Source: Clostridia bacterium (lineage in GTDB: Bacteria > Bacillota > Clostridia > Christensenellales > Aristaeellaceae). From it: a DNA stretch of 54,386 nt. Shown here in pieces: positions 7,745 to 15,817 of this stretch. A program made the position numbers and the translations under genes. Every line of letters begins with the position of its first letter. Positions within the stretch are counted from its first letter, which is position 1. The notes under the pieces were generated by a model. It was given only the letters and a program-made list of their open reading frames with translations. It searched no databases and was not told where the DNA came from. The stretch covers positions 1-54,386 of the forward strand of contig JAFVXE010000043.1 of the NCBI GenBank assembly GCA_017501255.1. Direction: 5' to 3'.

Positions 7745-8046
7745 TCCCTTTTTGTTTGCGCCGGAGATAAGAAAAATGCTTCCGCCTCCAGCAATATCTG
7801 CAAGAGACGAAAGCATGAAAACTTCCGCGGTACCACTCTTGTTGGCGGCTGCGCCGCCCCCTTCAGCATCCCATGAATGCCTTTTCCTTTTCACGGTGGA
7901 TCTCCGTCTGACTTTACTGGGCGCAAATGCGCCGTTGAGCCAGCCGCTCAGGAGCCAGTACCGGCCAAACTCCCCATCTGCTTGCACCAACCGCAGACTC
8001 TCTGGAGGTGGAGGCGTGGACGTTTCTCCCCGTCATGGCGTTTGTG
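7745..8046 (-). promoter_or_regulatory. T-box leader (tRNA-sensing riboswitch)
   Basis: The minus strand shows the canonical T-box AACAAGAGTGGTACCGCGG at 7825-7843 and a stem I apex AGAGAGTCTGCGG-TTGGTGCAAGCAGA at 7977-8003. Candidate stem II/III hairpins lie between them (GGCGC-ATTT-GCGCC; ACGG/CCGT; GGCGGC/GCCGCC). The specifier side of stem I reads GGTACTGGCTCCTGAGC (7946-7962). The T-box reads TGGT, which fits a tRNA with discriminator A. TAC (Tyr) fits this and the usual C-ending preference, but ACT, CTG or TGG cannot be excluded by eye. It directly precedes the fusion gene. Confidence 0.9.
7772..7814 (-). terminator. T-box regulated terminator
   Basis: GCTTTCGTCTC pairs with GAGGCGGAAGC in an 11-bp stem (two or three G-T pairs), with an inner CAG/CTG pairing, followed by ATTTTTC. 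It overlaps the region needed for the T-box antiterminator, 40 bases before the fusion gene start. Confidence 0.85.
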
Positions 8047-8053
8047 TGAGTGC

Positions 8054-8082
8054 ATTCTATCAGGGATGGGGCGGTCTGTCAA
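8054..8082 (-). promoter_or_regulatory. Promoter of the T-box/fusion transcript
   Basis: TTGACA (8077-8082), 17-base spacer, TAGAAT (8054-8059) on the minus strand. It lies between the stop of the upstream gene (8114) and the T-box leader, so the fusion gene is its own transcription unit. Confidence 0.85.
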
Positions 8083-8113
8083 GGTGGGCGGGTGTTTTTT
8101 GGGTGTATTTGCG

Positions 8114-8974
8114 TTACTTGTTCCCAAACGCATCCTGATGGGCGTTGGGACTGGCACGCTTTTCAATATCCGGCATCCGGCGCTCGATGGCAGCCAGGGA
8201 AATCTCCACATCCTCCTCCGCTTCCTCGGCATCGAAGCAGCCCACGGTGACGCAGTCGGTGGGACGAATGGTGTTCCACACAAAATTGAGTCCCACAAAG
8301 GGAGACACCCGGCCCGCTGCCATGGGCTTGATGGTCAGCACCGGCTTTTTGGCGTTGTGGATGATCTGGTTGACGGTTTCAATTTCCACCTGCATCAGGA
8401 AACCCATGCAGTTGTAGATCTGGATGTAGGTCTGCACATCGTATTCGTTTTCGTCGGAATAGGTGATCAGCTCCGGCATATGGGCGGACAGGCCGGGAAT
8501 CATGCCCTCCTGGCGGATCATGTCCAGATAATCCGGCAGACGGTCAATGATATGCTTGTTTTTGTTCACCAGCTGTTCGGCGCTGGAATGATGCACCAGA
8601 CAGAAGGTGGCCCCCGCTTCCTTGCTGCGGCGGATGGTGGCCCGGGCCTGACGGCGGCCTTCCTCGGTGTCATCCACATTGATGATGGGGGTGTCGATGA
8701 GGATCATCTTTTTGCCGGTTTTCTCCTGGGCATACTGCACCGCTTCCTGCATCACCCGCTCCTGCTGCAGGGGGCCCATGATGGTATCCACGCCGCGGTC
8801 CAGGAAGGTTTTGAGCATGGGGTACGCCTTTTCACCATCGGAAAACTTGCGCAGAATCTGGTGATCCTGCGCCGGGCTGCGATGGCTCCAGCCCAGCATC
8901 CAGTTGGTACCGATAATCATACGGGATACGGATACGCCGGCTACATCGGTACGGGGAAACAGAATTTCACTCAT
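8114..8974 (-). CDS. Conserved TIM-barrel-like protein, aldo/keto reductase-like
   Basis: A 286-aa cytoplasmic protein without signal peptide. Early SRMIIGTNWMLGWSHR, FLDRGVDTIMGP and late VLTIKPMAAGRVSPF...CVTVGC segments resemble the strand order of aldo/keto reductases. However, the usual Asp-Tyr-Lys-His catalytic set is not recognisable, so enzymatic assignment is tentative. The ATG at 8974 is chosen because GGAGG lies 8 bases before it; an in-frame TTG two codons upstream is unlikely. It lies upstream of the T-box promoter on the same strand and may work on sugar or lactone substrates, but nothing in the sequence proves that. Confidence 0.6.
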   Translation of the reverse strand: MSEILFPRTDVAGVSVSRMIIGTNWMLGWSHRSPAQDHQILRKFSDGEKAYPMLKTFLDRGVDTIMGPLQQERVMQEAVQYAQEKTGKKMILIDTPIINVDDTEEGRRQARATIRRSKEAGATFCLVHHSSAEQLVNKNKHIIDRLPDYLDMIRQEGMIPGLSAHMPELITYSDENEYDVQTYIQIYNCMGFLMQVEIETVNQIIHNAKKPVLTIKPMAAGRVSPFVGLNFVWNTIRPTDCVTVGCFDAEEAEEDVEISLAAIERRMPDIEKRASPNAHQDAFGNK

Positions 8975-9044
8975 AAACAATGCCTCCGTTGGAATTAATG
9001 ATATTTTTGACTTTTCAAGGACGTTTTCCTGTCCTGTGTGTTTC

Positions 9045-9073
9045 AGTATACGGAACTCAAGGGTATTTGTAAA
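9045..9073 (-). promoter_or_regulatory. Promoter of the aldo/keto-reductase-like gene
   Basis: TTTACA (9068-9073), 17-base spacer, TATACT (9045-9050) on the minus strand, giving a leader of about 65 bases that contains a small GGAC/GTCC hairpin. Confidence 0.6.
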
Positions 9074-9185
9074 GAGGAAACTGGGGCATCATCCCGGATT
9101 TTCCTGATGCAAAACCACGGCTGTTCTGGTATGATAATGGAATGAAAGCATTATTGTCACAGTGATGTAAAGGAGGAATGTAACC

Positions 9186-10235
9186 ATGAAAAATACTCGT
9201 AAAGGATATGCTTTATTGGCACTGGCGCTTGTGCTCTGCTTGTGCCTGAATATTGCCGCTGCCGAGACATTGATAAACCCCGGCGACATTCCCCAGCGGG
9301 GACTGATTCTGCCTATGACCCATGCCGATGTGGACATGGGACTGGAAACCATGTATGTGGTCTATCCCACGTCCCTGGTGCCGGAACTGCCTACGCTGGA
9401 TCTGTATTTCAACGACCGGGCAGCTCAGGAGGCCGTTCTGGCGGCCTATACCGAAGATGAGCTCAACGACCCTGCTTTGCAGCAGGAGATCACGACCGCC
9501 TACTATGAGCACACCTATCTGGTGGGGCGCATCTTCCTGTTTGAGCCGGATTTGCGGGATGCCTGGGAGGAAGCCGGAATCACCCCCGCCGAACTGACCG
9601 GCGTGGCCACGGCAAAAGTGATGGGCGAAAACGACGGCTACGTGTATGTATCCATGACCATGGAGGGCATGAACACCGTGGAAGACGCTGCTTTACAGCA
9701 GCAGATTGACGCTGCCGCTCAGCGTACCATCGAGCTTTTTGCCAATGCGGAGTATCAGCCCATCGTGTTTGCCGAGGGCGAGTTCTCCGAACCCATGAGC
9801 GCTTTCCCGGCCTTCACCACCACCGATCTGAACGGCAACACCGTGACCGAAGCCATCTTTGCCGACAAGGAACTGACGGTTGTGAATGTATGGGGCACCT
9901 ATTGCGGCCCCTGCATCGATGAAATGGACGAACTGGCGGCCTGGAGCGCCTCCATGCCGGAGAATGTGCAGCTGATTGGTCTGGTCAGCGACCTGTACGA
10001 CCCAAATGATACCGATACGCTGGAAATGGCGCTGGCCATCTGCGAAGCCACCGGCGCTACCAATTATGTGCATCTGGTGTCCGGGCTGGATTTCGCACCT
10101 TTGCTCAATACCCTTGTGGGCGTGCCCACCACCTTCTTTGTGGACAGCACCGGCGCCATCGTGGGCGATCCCATCGTGGGGGCCAATGTACCCGGCTGCA
10201 TGGCCTTTGTGGAGGCGTATCTGAATGGAAACTAA
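9186..10235 (+). CDS. Exported TlpA/ResA-like thioredoxin-domain protein
   Basis: A 349-aa protein with an N-terminal signal (KNTRKGYALLALALVLCLCLNIAAAE). Residues about 30-205 form a family-unassigned N-terminal region. From about 210 (FPAFTTTDLNGNTVTEAIF) the protein is a TlpA-type thioredoxin domain with VVNVWGTYCGPCIDEM holding the redox CGPC, and the cis-Pro segment VGVPTTFFVDSTG. Such proteins reduce or isomerise disulfides outside the membrane. The ribosome-binding site is AAAGGAGG. The 3' end overlaps a 55-aa CXXC protein gene by 11 bases, and a polyferredoxin-like membrane protein follows. The trio is therefore probably one operon that passes electrons to this thioredoxin domain. Confidence 0.85.
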   Translation: MKNTRKGYALLALALVLCLCLNIAAAETLINPGDIPQRGLILPMTHADVDMGLETMYVVYPTSLVPELPTLDLYFNDRAAQEAVLAAYTEDELNDPALQQEITTAYYEHTYLVGRIFLFEPDLRDAWEEAGITPAELTGVATAKVMGENDGYVYVSMTMEGMNTVEDAALQQQIDAAAQRTIELFANAEYQPIVFAEGEFSEPMSAFPAFTTTDLNGNTVTEAIFADKELTVVNVWGTYCGPCIDEMDELAAWSASMPENVQLIGLVSDLYDPNDTDTLEMALAICEATGATNYVHLVSGLDFAPLLNTLVGVPTTFFVDSTGAIVGDPIVGANVPGCMAFVEAYLNGN

Positions 10236-10392
10236 GCCACGCTGCGGCACAGGAACCGGATGGACGCTTGTGCGCCTTGGGCTGCTGGGAGTGGCTGCTT
10301 TGCTGATGGTCGTTGGCATCAGCCGGGGCGAAGTGGCCATTGTTTTGAAAAAAGCCGTCAACCTGTGCCTGGAATGTATCGGATTGGGGTGA
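10225..10392 (+). CDS. Small CD1871A-family CXXC membrane protein
   Basis: A 55-aa ORF starting with ATG inside the end of the thioredoxin gene and ending TGA at 10390-10392. It has one hydrophobic helix (LVRLGLLGVAALLMVVGI), then RGE and the C-terminal CLECIGLG, the motif that defines the CD1871A family CXXC-containing proteins of Clostridia. Overlap upstream and a 4-base gap downstream tie it to the thioredoxin and 4Fe-4S genes. The two cysteines probably serve as a redox pair at the membrane face. Function is not established for the family. Confidence 0.8.
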   Translation: METKPRCGTGTGWTLVRLGLLGVAALLMVVGISRGEVAIVLKKAVNLCLECIGLG

Positions 10393-10396
10393 CGGC

Positions 10397-11335
10397 ATGA
10401 AAATCTCGCAAAAACTCAAGCGCAAAGCCATCCAGATTGCCGCTTTCGGGCTGAACAACTGCCATGTGGGCAACTTCTTCCAAAAGGGCGGCGCAAAGCT
10501 CTACACCGGCCCATGGAAACAGTTCTGCGCCCCCGGGCTGAACTGCTACTCCTGCCCGGCTGCCGGTTTGTCCTGCCCCATTGGCGCGCTGCAATCCGTT
10601 ACCGGCTCCATGAAAATGGATGTCAGCTTCTATGTGGTGGGCTTCCTTCTGGCGGTGGGCGTGCTGCTGGGCCGCTTTGTATGCGGCTTCCTGTGCCCCT
10701 TCGGGCTCATTCAGGAACTGCTTGCCAAAATCCCCCTGCCAAAGAAAAAATGGCGGCTGCCCCCATTTGCCAAGTACATCAAATATGGGGTACTGGTGGT
10801 GTTCGTGCTGCTGATGCCGGTTGTGGTGACCAATGTGGTGGGCATGGGCGACCCGGCCTTCTGCCAGTACATCTGTCCCTCCGGCACGCTGCTGGGCGGC
10901 ATACCGCTCATCAGCACCCACCCGGAGTTGCAGCAGACCATCGGCTGGCTGTTCAGCTGGAAGATGTTCCTGCTGATTGCCATCCTGATTGGCTCGGTGC
11001 TGGTGTACCGGTTCTTCTGCAAAACCCTGTGCCCGCTGGGGGCGATTTACGGCATTCTCAACAAGGTGAGCTTCTACCGGCTGACGGTGGATGAGCAAAA
11101 GTGCATCCATTGCGGCAAATGCGCCCAGGTCTGCGGCATGGATGTGAACCCGGTGAAGCACCCCCAGTCCATGGAGTGCATCCGCTGCGGGGAATGCGCC
11201 GCTGCCTGTCCTGTAGGGGCCATCCGGATTGGGTTCGGGGTGTTCCGGGGGAAGGATGCACCGGCTCAAACAGCCAATACTGGCTGTACGGGGCGATGCG
11301 CAAGCTGTAAAACGTGTGCCAGAAAAAACCTGTAA
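10397..11335 (+). CDS. 4Fe-4S binding membrane protein (NapH/NosR C-terminal type)
   Basis: A 312-aa protein with four to five membrane helices and several iron-sulfur motifs. Early cysteines lie in NCYSCPAAGLSCPIGA. Two CxxxCP signatures close membrane helices (CGFLCPFG and CKTLCPLG). Two classical 4Fe-4S ferredoxin motifs follow at the C-terminus (CIHCGKCAQVC and CIRCGECAAACP). A Cys-rich tail ends in CTGRCASCKTCARK. This architecture is that of polyferredoxin-type electron-transfer proteins such as NapH. In this operon the likely job is feeding electrons through the membrane to the CXXC protein and the TlpA-like domain. Confidence 0.85.
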   Translation: MKISQKLKRKAIQIAAFGLNNCHVGNFFQKGGAKLYTGPWKQFCAPGLNCYSCPAAGLSCPIGALQSVTGSMKMDVSFYVVGFLLAVGVLLGRFVCGFLCPFGLIQELLAKIPLPKKKWRLPPFAKYIKYGVLVVFVLLMPVVVTNVVGMGDPAFCQYICPSGTLLGGIPLISTHPELQQTIGWLFSWKMFLLIAILIGSVLVYRFFCKTLCPLGAIYGILNKVSFYRLTVDEQKCIHCGKCAQVCGMDVNPVKHPQSMECIRCGECAAACPVGAIRIGFGVFRGKDAPAQTANTGCTGRCASCKTCARKNL

Positions 11336-11390
11336 ACCGGACATTGCTGATGCTATCCTTGGCCTGTCACCTGAAAAGAGGAGTATATTG

Positions 11391-12392
11391 ATGTATACAC
11401 AGCGAAAATACGCACTGTTTCTGGCAGCGCTTTTGTGCCTTGTCATATGCTTACATACCGCTTTGGCTACTGTTGATCCATACAGCGAATGTATCGATGC
11501 CTACAATACCATTCTGAGCAACCCCAGTTCGCCGGCGGAAGCGTTGGAAACGCTTCTTGCCTATGCGGAGGGCGGCTACATATCGGCTCAAACGATGCTG
11601 GGTACCCTTTATGATTTTGGCATCGGCGTGCCTCAAAATGCCGGGGAGGCAACCAAATGGTTTACCCTGGCTGCTGACAGCGGCGATGCAATGGCGCTTT
11701 ATCAGCTGGGCGGGATGTACGCCAGAGAGCAATCAAGCCCCAGAGACTATGACAAGGCTTTTGATTTGTTCCTTCGCTCTGCCCAAATGGGCTATGCGCC
11801 TGCCCAGTACGATCTGGGCAATCTGTACCGAGACGGAAACGGCACCGAGGTATCGCTGACCGATGCGCTGCAATGGTACAAAGCGGCGGCTGTGCAGGGG
11901 CATCCCTCTGCGCAGGTGTGTCTGGGCGTACTTCTGTTGGAAAACCCAGCCTGTATGGATCAGGTGAAAGCCTTTGAATGGTTCATGAAAGCGGCAGAGC
12001 AGAGTGATGCCATCGGGCTTCACAATGTTGGCTATTGCTATTATTATGGATATGGCGTTTCGCAGAGCTATACCAATGCCATGGAATGGCTGCTTGCGGC
12101 TTCTGAGCTGGGACATCCTGTCTCGGGTCTGTACATCGGTGATATGTACTACTTCGGCGAGGGGATCCGGCAGGATTTTGCCGAAGCCTTCAAATGGTAC
12201 TGCATCTCTGCAGAGCGCGGACAGCCGGAGGCACAGCTGACCCTTGGGCTTTTGTACGAATATGGCATTGGCACGGAGCGGGATCAGGAGCTGGCTGCAA
12301 AGTGGAATAAAGCTGCAAACGATCAAGGATACTACGCCATACAAGAAAACACATGGGCATTTTTGAGAGAAGCCATGTTCCCGGAAGAATAA
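11391..12392 (+). CDS. Secreted Sel1-repeat (TPR-like) protein
   Basis: A 333-aa protein with a signal peptide (KYALFLAALLCLVICLHTALA) followed by about seven Sel1-like repeats. Each repeat is close to 36 residues with the pattern A-x-x-x-LG-x-x-Y-x-x-G-x-G-V, for example AQTMLGTLYDFGIGVPQNAGEATKWFTLAA in register with AQYDLGNLYRDGNGTE and AQLTLGLLYEYGIGTE. Sel1 repeats form curved helical scaffolds for protein-protein contacts; partners are unknown. GAGGAG lies 7 bases before the ATG at 11391. It follows the redox operon by 55 bases and may be co-transcribed. The signal peptide suggests an extracytoplasmic scaffold. Confidence 0.85.
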   Translation: MYTQRKYALFLAALLCLVICLHTALATVDPYSECIDAYNTILSNPSSPAEALETLLAYAEGGYISAQTMLGTLYDFGIGVPQNAGEATKWFTLAADSGDAMALYQLGGMYAREQSSPRDYDKAFDLFLRSAQMGYAPAQYDLGNLYRDGNGTEVSLTDALQWYKAAAVQGHPSAQVCLGVLLLENPACMDQVKAFEWFMKAAEQSDAIGLHNVGYCYYYGYGVSQSYTNAMEWLLAASELGHPVSGLYIGDMYYFGEGIRQDFAEAFKWYCISAERGQPEAQLTLGLLYEYGIGTERDQELAAKWNKAANDQGYYAIQENTWAFLREAMFPEE

Positions 12393-12401
12393 CACAGAAG
12401 A

Positions 12402-12438
12402 AGCCCGGCATGATGAAGATTCATCACGCCGGGCTTTC
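12402..12438. terminator. Long hairpin between convergent genes
   Basis: AGCCCGGC-ATGATGAA pairs with TTCATCAC-GCCGGGCT across a GA loop, a nearly perfect 16-bp stem followed by TTTC. It probably ends the Sel1 gene transcript. Confidence 0.7.
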
Positions 12439-12454
12439 GCAATTACATGATCAT

Positions 12455-12548
12455 CCCCCTGCGCCCGTGAAACGGGCGCATATGCGGGGTGCAGGGGCCT
12501 CAGGCCCCTGCCGGTGGGCGTGGGAGGCAGCGCCTCCCACCATCTCCC
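12455..12548. repeat. Composite palindromic repeat, copy A
   Basis: Read on the minus strand it has three hairpins in a row (GGGAGGC/GCCTCCC, CAGGGGCCT/AGGCCCCTG, GCGCCCG/CGGGCGC) joined by a CACCCCGC spacer. The same order recurs at 26283-26385 and 33035-33115. It lies at the end of the minus-strand gene at 12555. Confidence 0.6.
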
Positions 12549-12554
12549 CCTCCG

Positions 12555-13634
12555 TTACCGGAGCCGTACCGCCTTCTCCTGTGCAGAGAGACACAGCTCG
12601 GCGGCCTTGAAGGCGTGGTGCTGGGTCATGGCGTTTTCGGTGCGGTTTAAGCAGTCCAGAATCAATTCGCCGAAGAAGGGGCAGCCAACGCCGTCGGCGC
12701 TGTAGTACTTTTCCTGCTGCTGGTTGACCAGAATCACATGGTCGCCGCCCTCCATATCGGTGGCAACGTTCACATACTTGCGCAGTTCAATGTAGCCCTT
12801 GGTGCCGATGATCAGGGTACGGCCGTCGCCCCAGGTGCGCAGACCGTCGGGGGTGAACCAGTCCACACGGAAATAGTTGGTGGTGCCTTTTTCGCCCACG
12901 ATGTTGCAATCGCCAAAGTCCTCCAGCTCGGGGTGATCGGGGTTGGCGTAGTTGGCGATGCGGCTGTAGGTAACCTCCGCTTCTTCCTCGCCGGTGAAGT
13001 ACATATACTGCTCAATCTGATGGCTGCCGATGTCACAGAGGATACCGCCGTACTTTTCCCGCTCGAAGAACCAGGCAGGACGGGCATGAGCCATCAGACG
13101 ATGGGGGCCGAAGCCTTCCACGTGCACCACTTCGCCGATTTCGCCGGCGGCGATCATCTGTCCGGCCAGCGTGGCAGCCTGACAATGGATGCGCTCGCCG
13201 TAGTACACCATGTACTTGCGGCCGGTAGCCTTGACCATTTCCTTGGCGGCGTTCAGCTGCGCCATGGTGGTGAAGGGGGCCTTATCGGTAAAATAGTCCT
13301 TGCCGGCGCCCATGACCCGGAGGCCGAAGGGGCCGCGCTCGCTGGTGATATGAGCGCCGCAGATCATGTGGGTGTCCTTGTCCGCCAGCACCTCCTCCTC
13401 GGTGAGGGCCACCTGCGCCTGGGGATAGGTGCGCAGGAAGTTTTCCACCTTGGCGGGGTCGGGATCATACACATATTTCAAGGTGCCGCCCGCTTCCAGA
13501 AGGGCGTTGGTCATGCCGTAAATGTGGCCGTGATCCAGATGGGCGGCGGAGAAAATGAACTCGCCGGGCTTTACCACGGGGGCGGGCTTGCCCTTGGGTG
13601 CGTAGGTCATGCCGTTGGATGTATCCACTTTCAT
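12555..13634 (-). CDS. Gfo/Idh/MocA family oxidoreductase (divergent)
   Basis: A 359-aa cytoplasmic protein of the NAD(P)-dependent Gfo/Idh/MocA family that oxidises or reduces sugar and polyol substrates. The first strand reads FIFSAAHLDHGHIYGM, so the usual GxGxxG dinucleotide motif is altered. The lysine normally in EKP appears as TDKAPFTT. The C-terminal beta-sheet half begins near GEVVHVEGFGPHR and contains CDIGSHQIEQYMY, matching the family's G-x-H active-site histidine. It starts 12 bases after the stop of the neighbouring family member at 13647, clearly one operon. Substrate is unknown. The altered nucleotide-binding loop may mean a changed cofactor mode. Confidence 0.8.
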   Translation of the reverse strand: MKVDTSNGMTYAPKGKPAPVVKPGEFIFSAAHLDHGHIYGMTNALLEAGGTLKYVYDPDPAKVENFLRTYPQAQVALTEEEVLADKDTHMICGAHITSERGPFGLRVMGAGKDYFTDKAPFTTMAQLNAAKEMVKATGRKYMVYYGERIHCQAATLAGQMIAAGEIGEVVHVEGFGPHRLMAHARPAWFFEREKYGGILCDIGSHQIEQYMYFTGEEEAEVTYSRIANYANPDHPELEDFGDCNIVGEKGTTNYFRVDWFTPDGLRTWGDGRTLIIGTKGYIELRKYVNVATDMEGGDHVILVNQQQEKYYSADGVGCPFFGELILDCLNRTENAMTQHHAFKAAELCLSAQEKAVRLR

Positions 13635-13646
13635 TGCTGTATCTCC

Positions 13647-14801
13647 TTACTGCTTCTTATAGTTGCTGCCGTAGCTGATCTCGCCGTCCAGATTGGAGGC
13701 GGAAGTGGTTTTCTCGTAGAAATGGGGCACATTCTGCATGATACCTTCCACGGTGTAGAAGGGGTCATCCTTGGCAAGGGGCAGATCGATGGTCTGACCC
13801 AGCGCACCAGACTTGAAGATACCGGTGATCAGTTCAATGGTGCGGCGGCCGTCCTCGCCGGTAATAGCCACATCGCAGCCGGTTTCCAAAGCGGTGAGCA
13901 CATTTTCCAGCTGGCCGGGGTGCACTTCATACTTCACTGGGGGCAGGCTGTCCGCATAGGCGGCGATTTCCTTCTCCAACGCCTCGTTGCGCACGGGGAA
14001 GCCGTTGGGCTGAGGGGTGGAAGCGTAGCAGGCAAAGGGTGCGGCAATCTTGGCCTTTTCGCACTGGAACACCAGCTGCTGCTCCTCGCCGTGATGCACC
14101 ACGGAGGCGGTCAGCTGGGCAAGAGCGCCGGGGTATTGCAGAATGCTGGCGGAGAGATCCTCCACCTCGGCGTTGTCGTGGGCCACATTGGCCAGTACGC
14201 TGGTCACCTTCTGGGGCAGACCCATCATCCAGGCCAGCATATCGATGTGATGCACCGCATGGTTCAGGGTGCAACCGCCGCCTTCCTTTTCCCAGGTGCC
14301 GCGCCACCACAGGTCGTAGTAGCTGTGGCCCCGCCACCAGAAGCTGTCCACCTGCACGGAGCGCACTGGGCCGGCAACGCCGCTGTCCAGCATGGCTTTC
14401 AGGTTGGCAATGGGCTGACGGAAACGGTTCTGGGCAATAATGGACAGCTTTTTGCCGCTTTCGTCCCGGGCACGGATCATGGCGTCGCACTCTTCCAGAG
14501 AAGCTGCCATGGGCTTTTCGCACACCACGTTCTTGCCGGAGCGCAGGCTGTTGATGCTGATGGATGCGTGCACATAGGGCGGCGTGCAAACGTCCACCAG
14601 GTCGATATCCGTCCGGGGCAGGATCTTCTGATGATCATCGTACACATCCGCATCCAGCTGGTATTGTTCCTTCACCCGCTGGGCCTTCTCAGGAACGATA
14701 TCCACCAGCGCGACGATCTTGCACCGCTCCGGGAATTGCAGATAACCCTTGATATGGGCATGAGAGATACCGCCGGTACCTACGATAGCTACACGAATCA
14801 T
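13647..14801 (-). CDS. Gfo/Idh/MocA family oxidoreductase
   Basis: A 384-aa cytoplasmic dehydrogenase. Residues 1-125 are a Rossmann fold with VAIVGTGGISHAHIKGY and the catalytic-lysine motif NVVCEKPMA. The C-terminal half carries CTLNHAVHHIDMLAWM, giving the conserved histidine of the family. First gene of a two-gene minus-strand operon with the divergent paralogue downstream. Its own promoter lies at 14846-14874, between it and the AraC gene. Together with the ABC importer on the other strand it likely processes an imported sugar or polyol. Confidence 0.88.
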   Translation of the reverse strand: MIRVAIVGTGGISHAHIKGYLQFPERCKIVALVDIVPEKAQRVKEQYQLDADVYDDHQKILPRTDIDLVDVCTPPYVHASISINSLRSGKNVVCEKPMAASLEECDAMIRARDESGKKLSIIAQNRFRQPIANLKAMLDSGVAGPVRSVQVDSFWWRGHSYYDLWWRGTWEKEGGGCTLNHAVHHIDMLAWMMGLPQKVTSVLANVAHDNAEVEDLSASILQYPGALAQLTASVVHHGEEQQLVFQCEKAKIAAPFACYASTPQPNGFPVRNEALEKEIAAYADSLPPVKYEVHPGQLENVLTALETGCDVAITGEDGRRTIELITGIFKSGALGQTIDLPLAKDDPFYTVEGIMQNVPHFYEKTTSASNLDGEISYGSNYKKQ

Positions 14802-14845
14802 TGGGATGACACCTCCATTTGCTGTTGTCCCCTTGTTTTGCCTCC

Positions 14846-14874
14846 ATTATAGTCAGCCAAATGGGCATTGTCTA
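14846..14874 (-). promoter_or_regulatory. Promoter of the two-gene oxidoreductase operon
   Basis: TAGACA (14869-14874), 17-base spacer, perfect TATAAT (14846-14851) on the minus strand, downstream of the AraC gene stop. Confidence 0.65.
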
Positions 14875-14935
14875 TGGAATGTTGGCAATGTTTTATGCAG
14901 AAATAGCACAGCGAATGGTATGTATCTGACTACCA

Positions 14936-15817
14936 TCAATCCCGCTTGGCATCCTTGTTCATCCTGCGGAAAGCAGAGGGCGACATTCCTGACATTTTGC
15001 TGAACACCCGCAGGAAGTTGGAATAATCATTGAAACCGCACTGGTACGCCACCTCGTTGAGGGGCATGGCTTCGTTGATCATGGCCTTGGCCATCTGCAC
15101 CCGGCGGTGCAGTACATAGTCATACACGCTGCGGCCGGTGTAGCGTACAAATTCATGGCTCAGAAAACTAACGCTGACGCCGAACTGCCGGGCAAGGGTC
15201 TCCAGCTTGAGCTGCTGGGTGTAGTGCTCATTGATATAGGAAAGGATCTCGTGCATCACGTCATTGACCACAACCGGCTCAGTGGTGGTTTGCGCATTTC
15301 GCATATTGCGGCAGACCACATTGAGGAAATTGAGCATCCGCACATGGTTGGTAAAGCGGGTCATGGAGGAAGTGCTTTTCAGATCCGCCGCCATCTGTTG
15401 CAGGTATTCCTTGCACAGAAGCGCATCCTCTTCCGACATCTGAAAATGGCACTGACCGCTCTGCACATATTTATTGAAGAAACGTTCCAGATCAATGGTG
15501 CCGGCGCCGCAGGTTTTCAGCGTGGCGGGGGTGATATACAAAAAGGCCCGCTCATAGTTCCGGGGTGCGCTTTCGCCGATCAGGCCGTGCATCACAAAAG
15601 GCGGCACAATCATCATCTGAAAGGGTTCCAGGGGATAAACATTATTATCGATGCAATAGAATTTCGCACCGCTGTAGTGGATATAGATTTCGAAAAAATC
15701 ATGGCAATGCAGGCCATACAGGCCCCATTCCTCATGAAAATTGTAGCAGGCGTCATAGTCATGGCGTTCGTTGTTCATTCCTTCAAAAGAAGCTGTTGTG
15801 CGTATGGCGTGATGCAT
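14936..15817 (-). CDS. AraC-family transcriptional regulator
   Basis: A 293-aa cytoplasmic regulator. The N-terminal half is a cupin-like sensing domain (LHCHDFFEIYIHYSGAKFY, VYPLEPFQMMIVPP, VMHGL). Residues about 190-290 contain two helix-turn-helix motifs typical of AraC: LETLARQFGVSVSFLSHEFVRYTG and LNEVAYQCGFNDYSNFLRVFSKMSGMSPS. It is divergent from the ABC importer operon and upstream of the oxidoreductase operon, so it most likely activates one or both in response to the imported sugar. The start has GGAGGAGAG a few bases upstream. Confidence 0.9.
   Translation of the reverse strand: MHHAIRTTASFEGMNNERHDYDACYNFHEEWGLYGLHCHDFFEIYIHYSGAKFYCIDNNVYPLEPFQMMIVPPFVMHGLIGESAPRNYERAFLYITPATLKTCGAGTIDLERFFNKYVQSGQCHFQMSEEDALLCKEYLQQMAADLKSTSSMTRFTNHVRMLNFLNVVCRNMRNAQTTTEPVVVNDVMHEILSYINEHYTQQLKLETLARQFGVSVSFLSHEFVRYTGRSVYDYVLHRRVQMAKAMINEAMPLNEVAYQCGFNDYSNFLRVFSKMSGMSPSAFRRMNKDAKRD

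Noticed and set aside
5336..7876. 846-aa plus-strand open frame opposite the fusion gene
   Set aside because: Shadow of the fusion gene; its product is His/Gly/Val-rich and lacks any motif, while the minus strand has intact catalytic motifs, promoter and leader.
7733..7990. N-terminal extension of the fusion protein by 86 residues
   Set aside because: The sequence is the T-box leader; the start at 7732 has AGGGAGG and matches the family's MKLAFSTLG beginning.
12738..14852. 704-aa plus-strand frame covering two oxidoreductase genes
   Set aside because: It spans the intergenic gap of two recognised minus-strand genes and has no domain; a codon-bias shadow.
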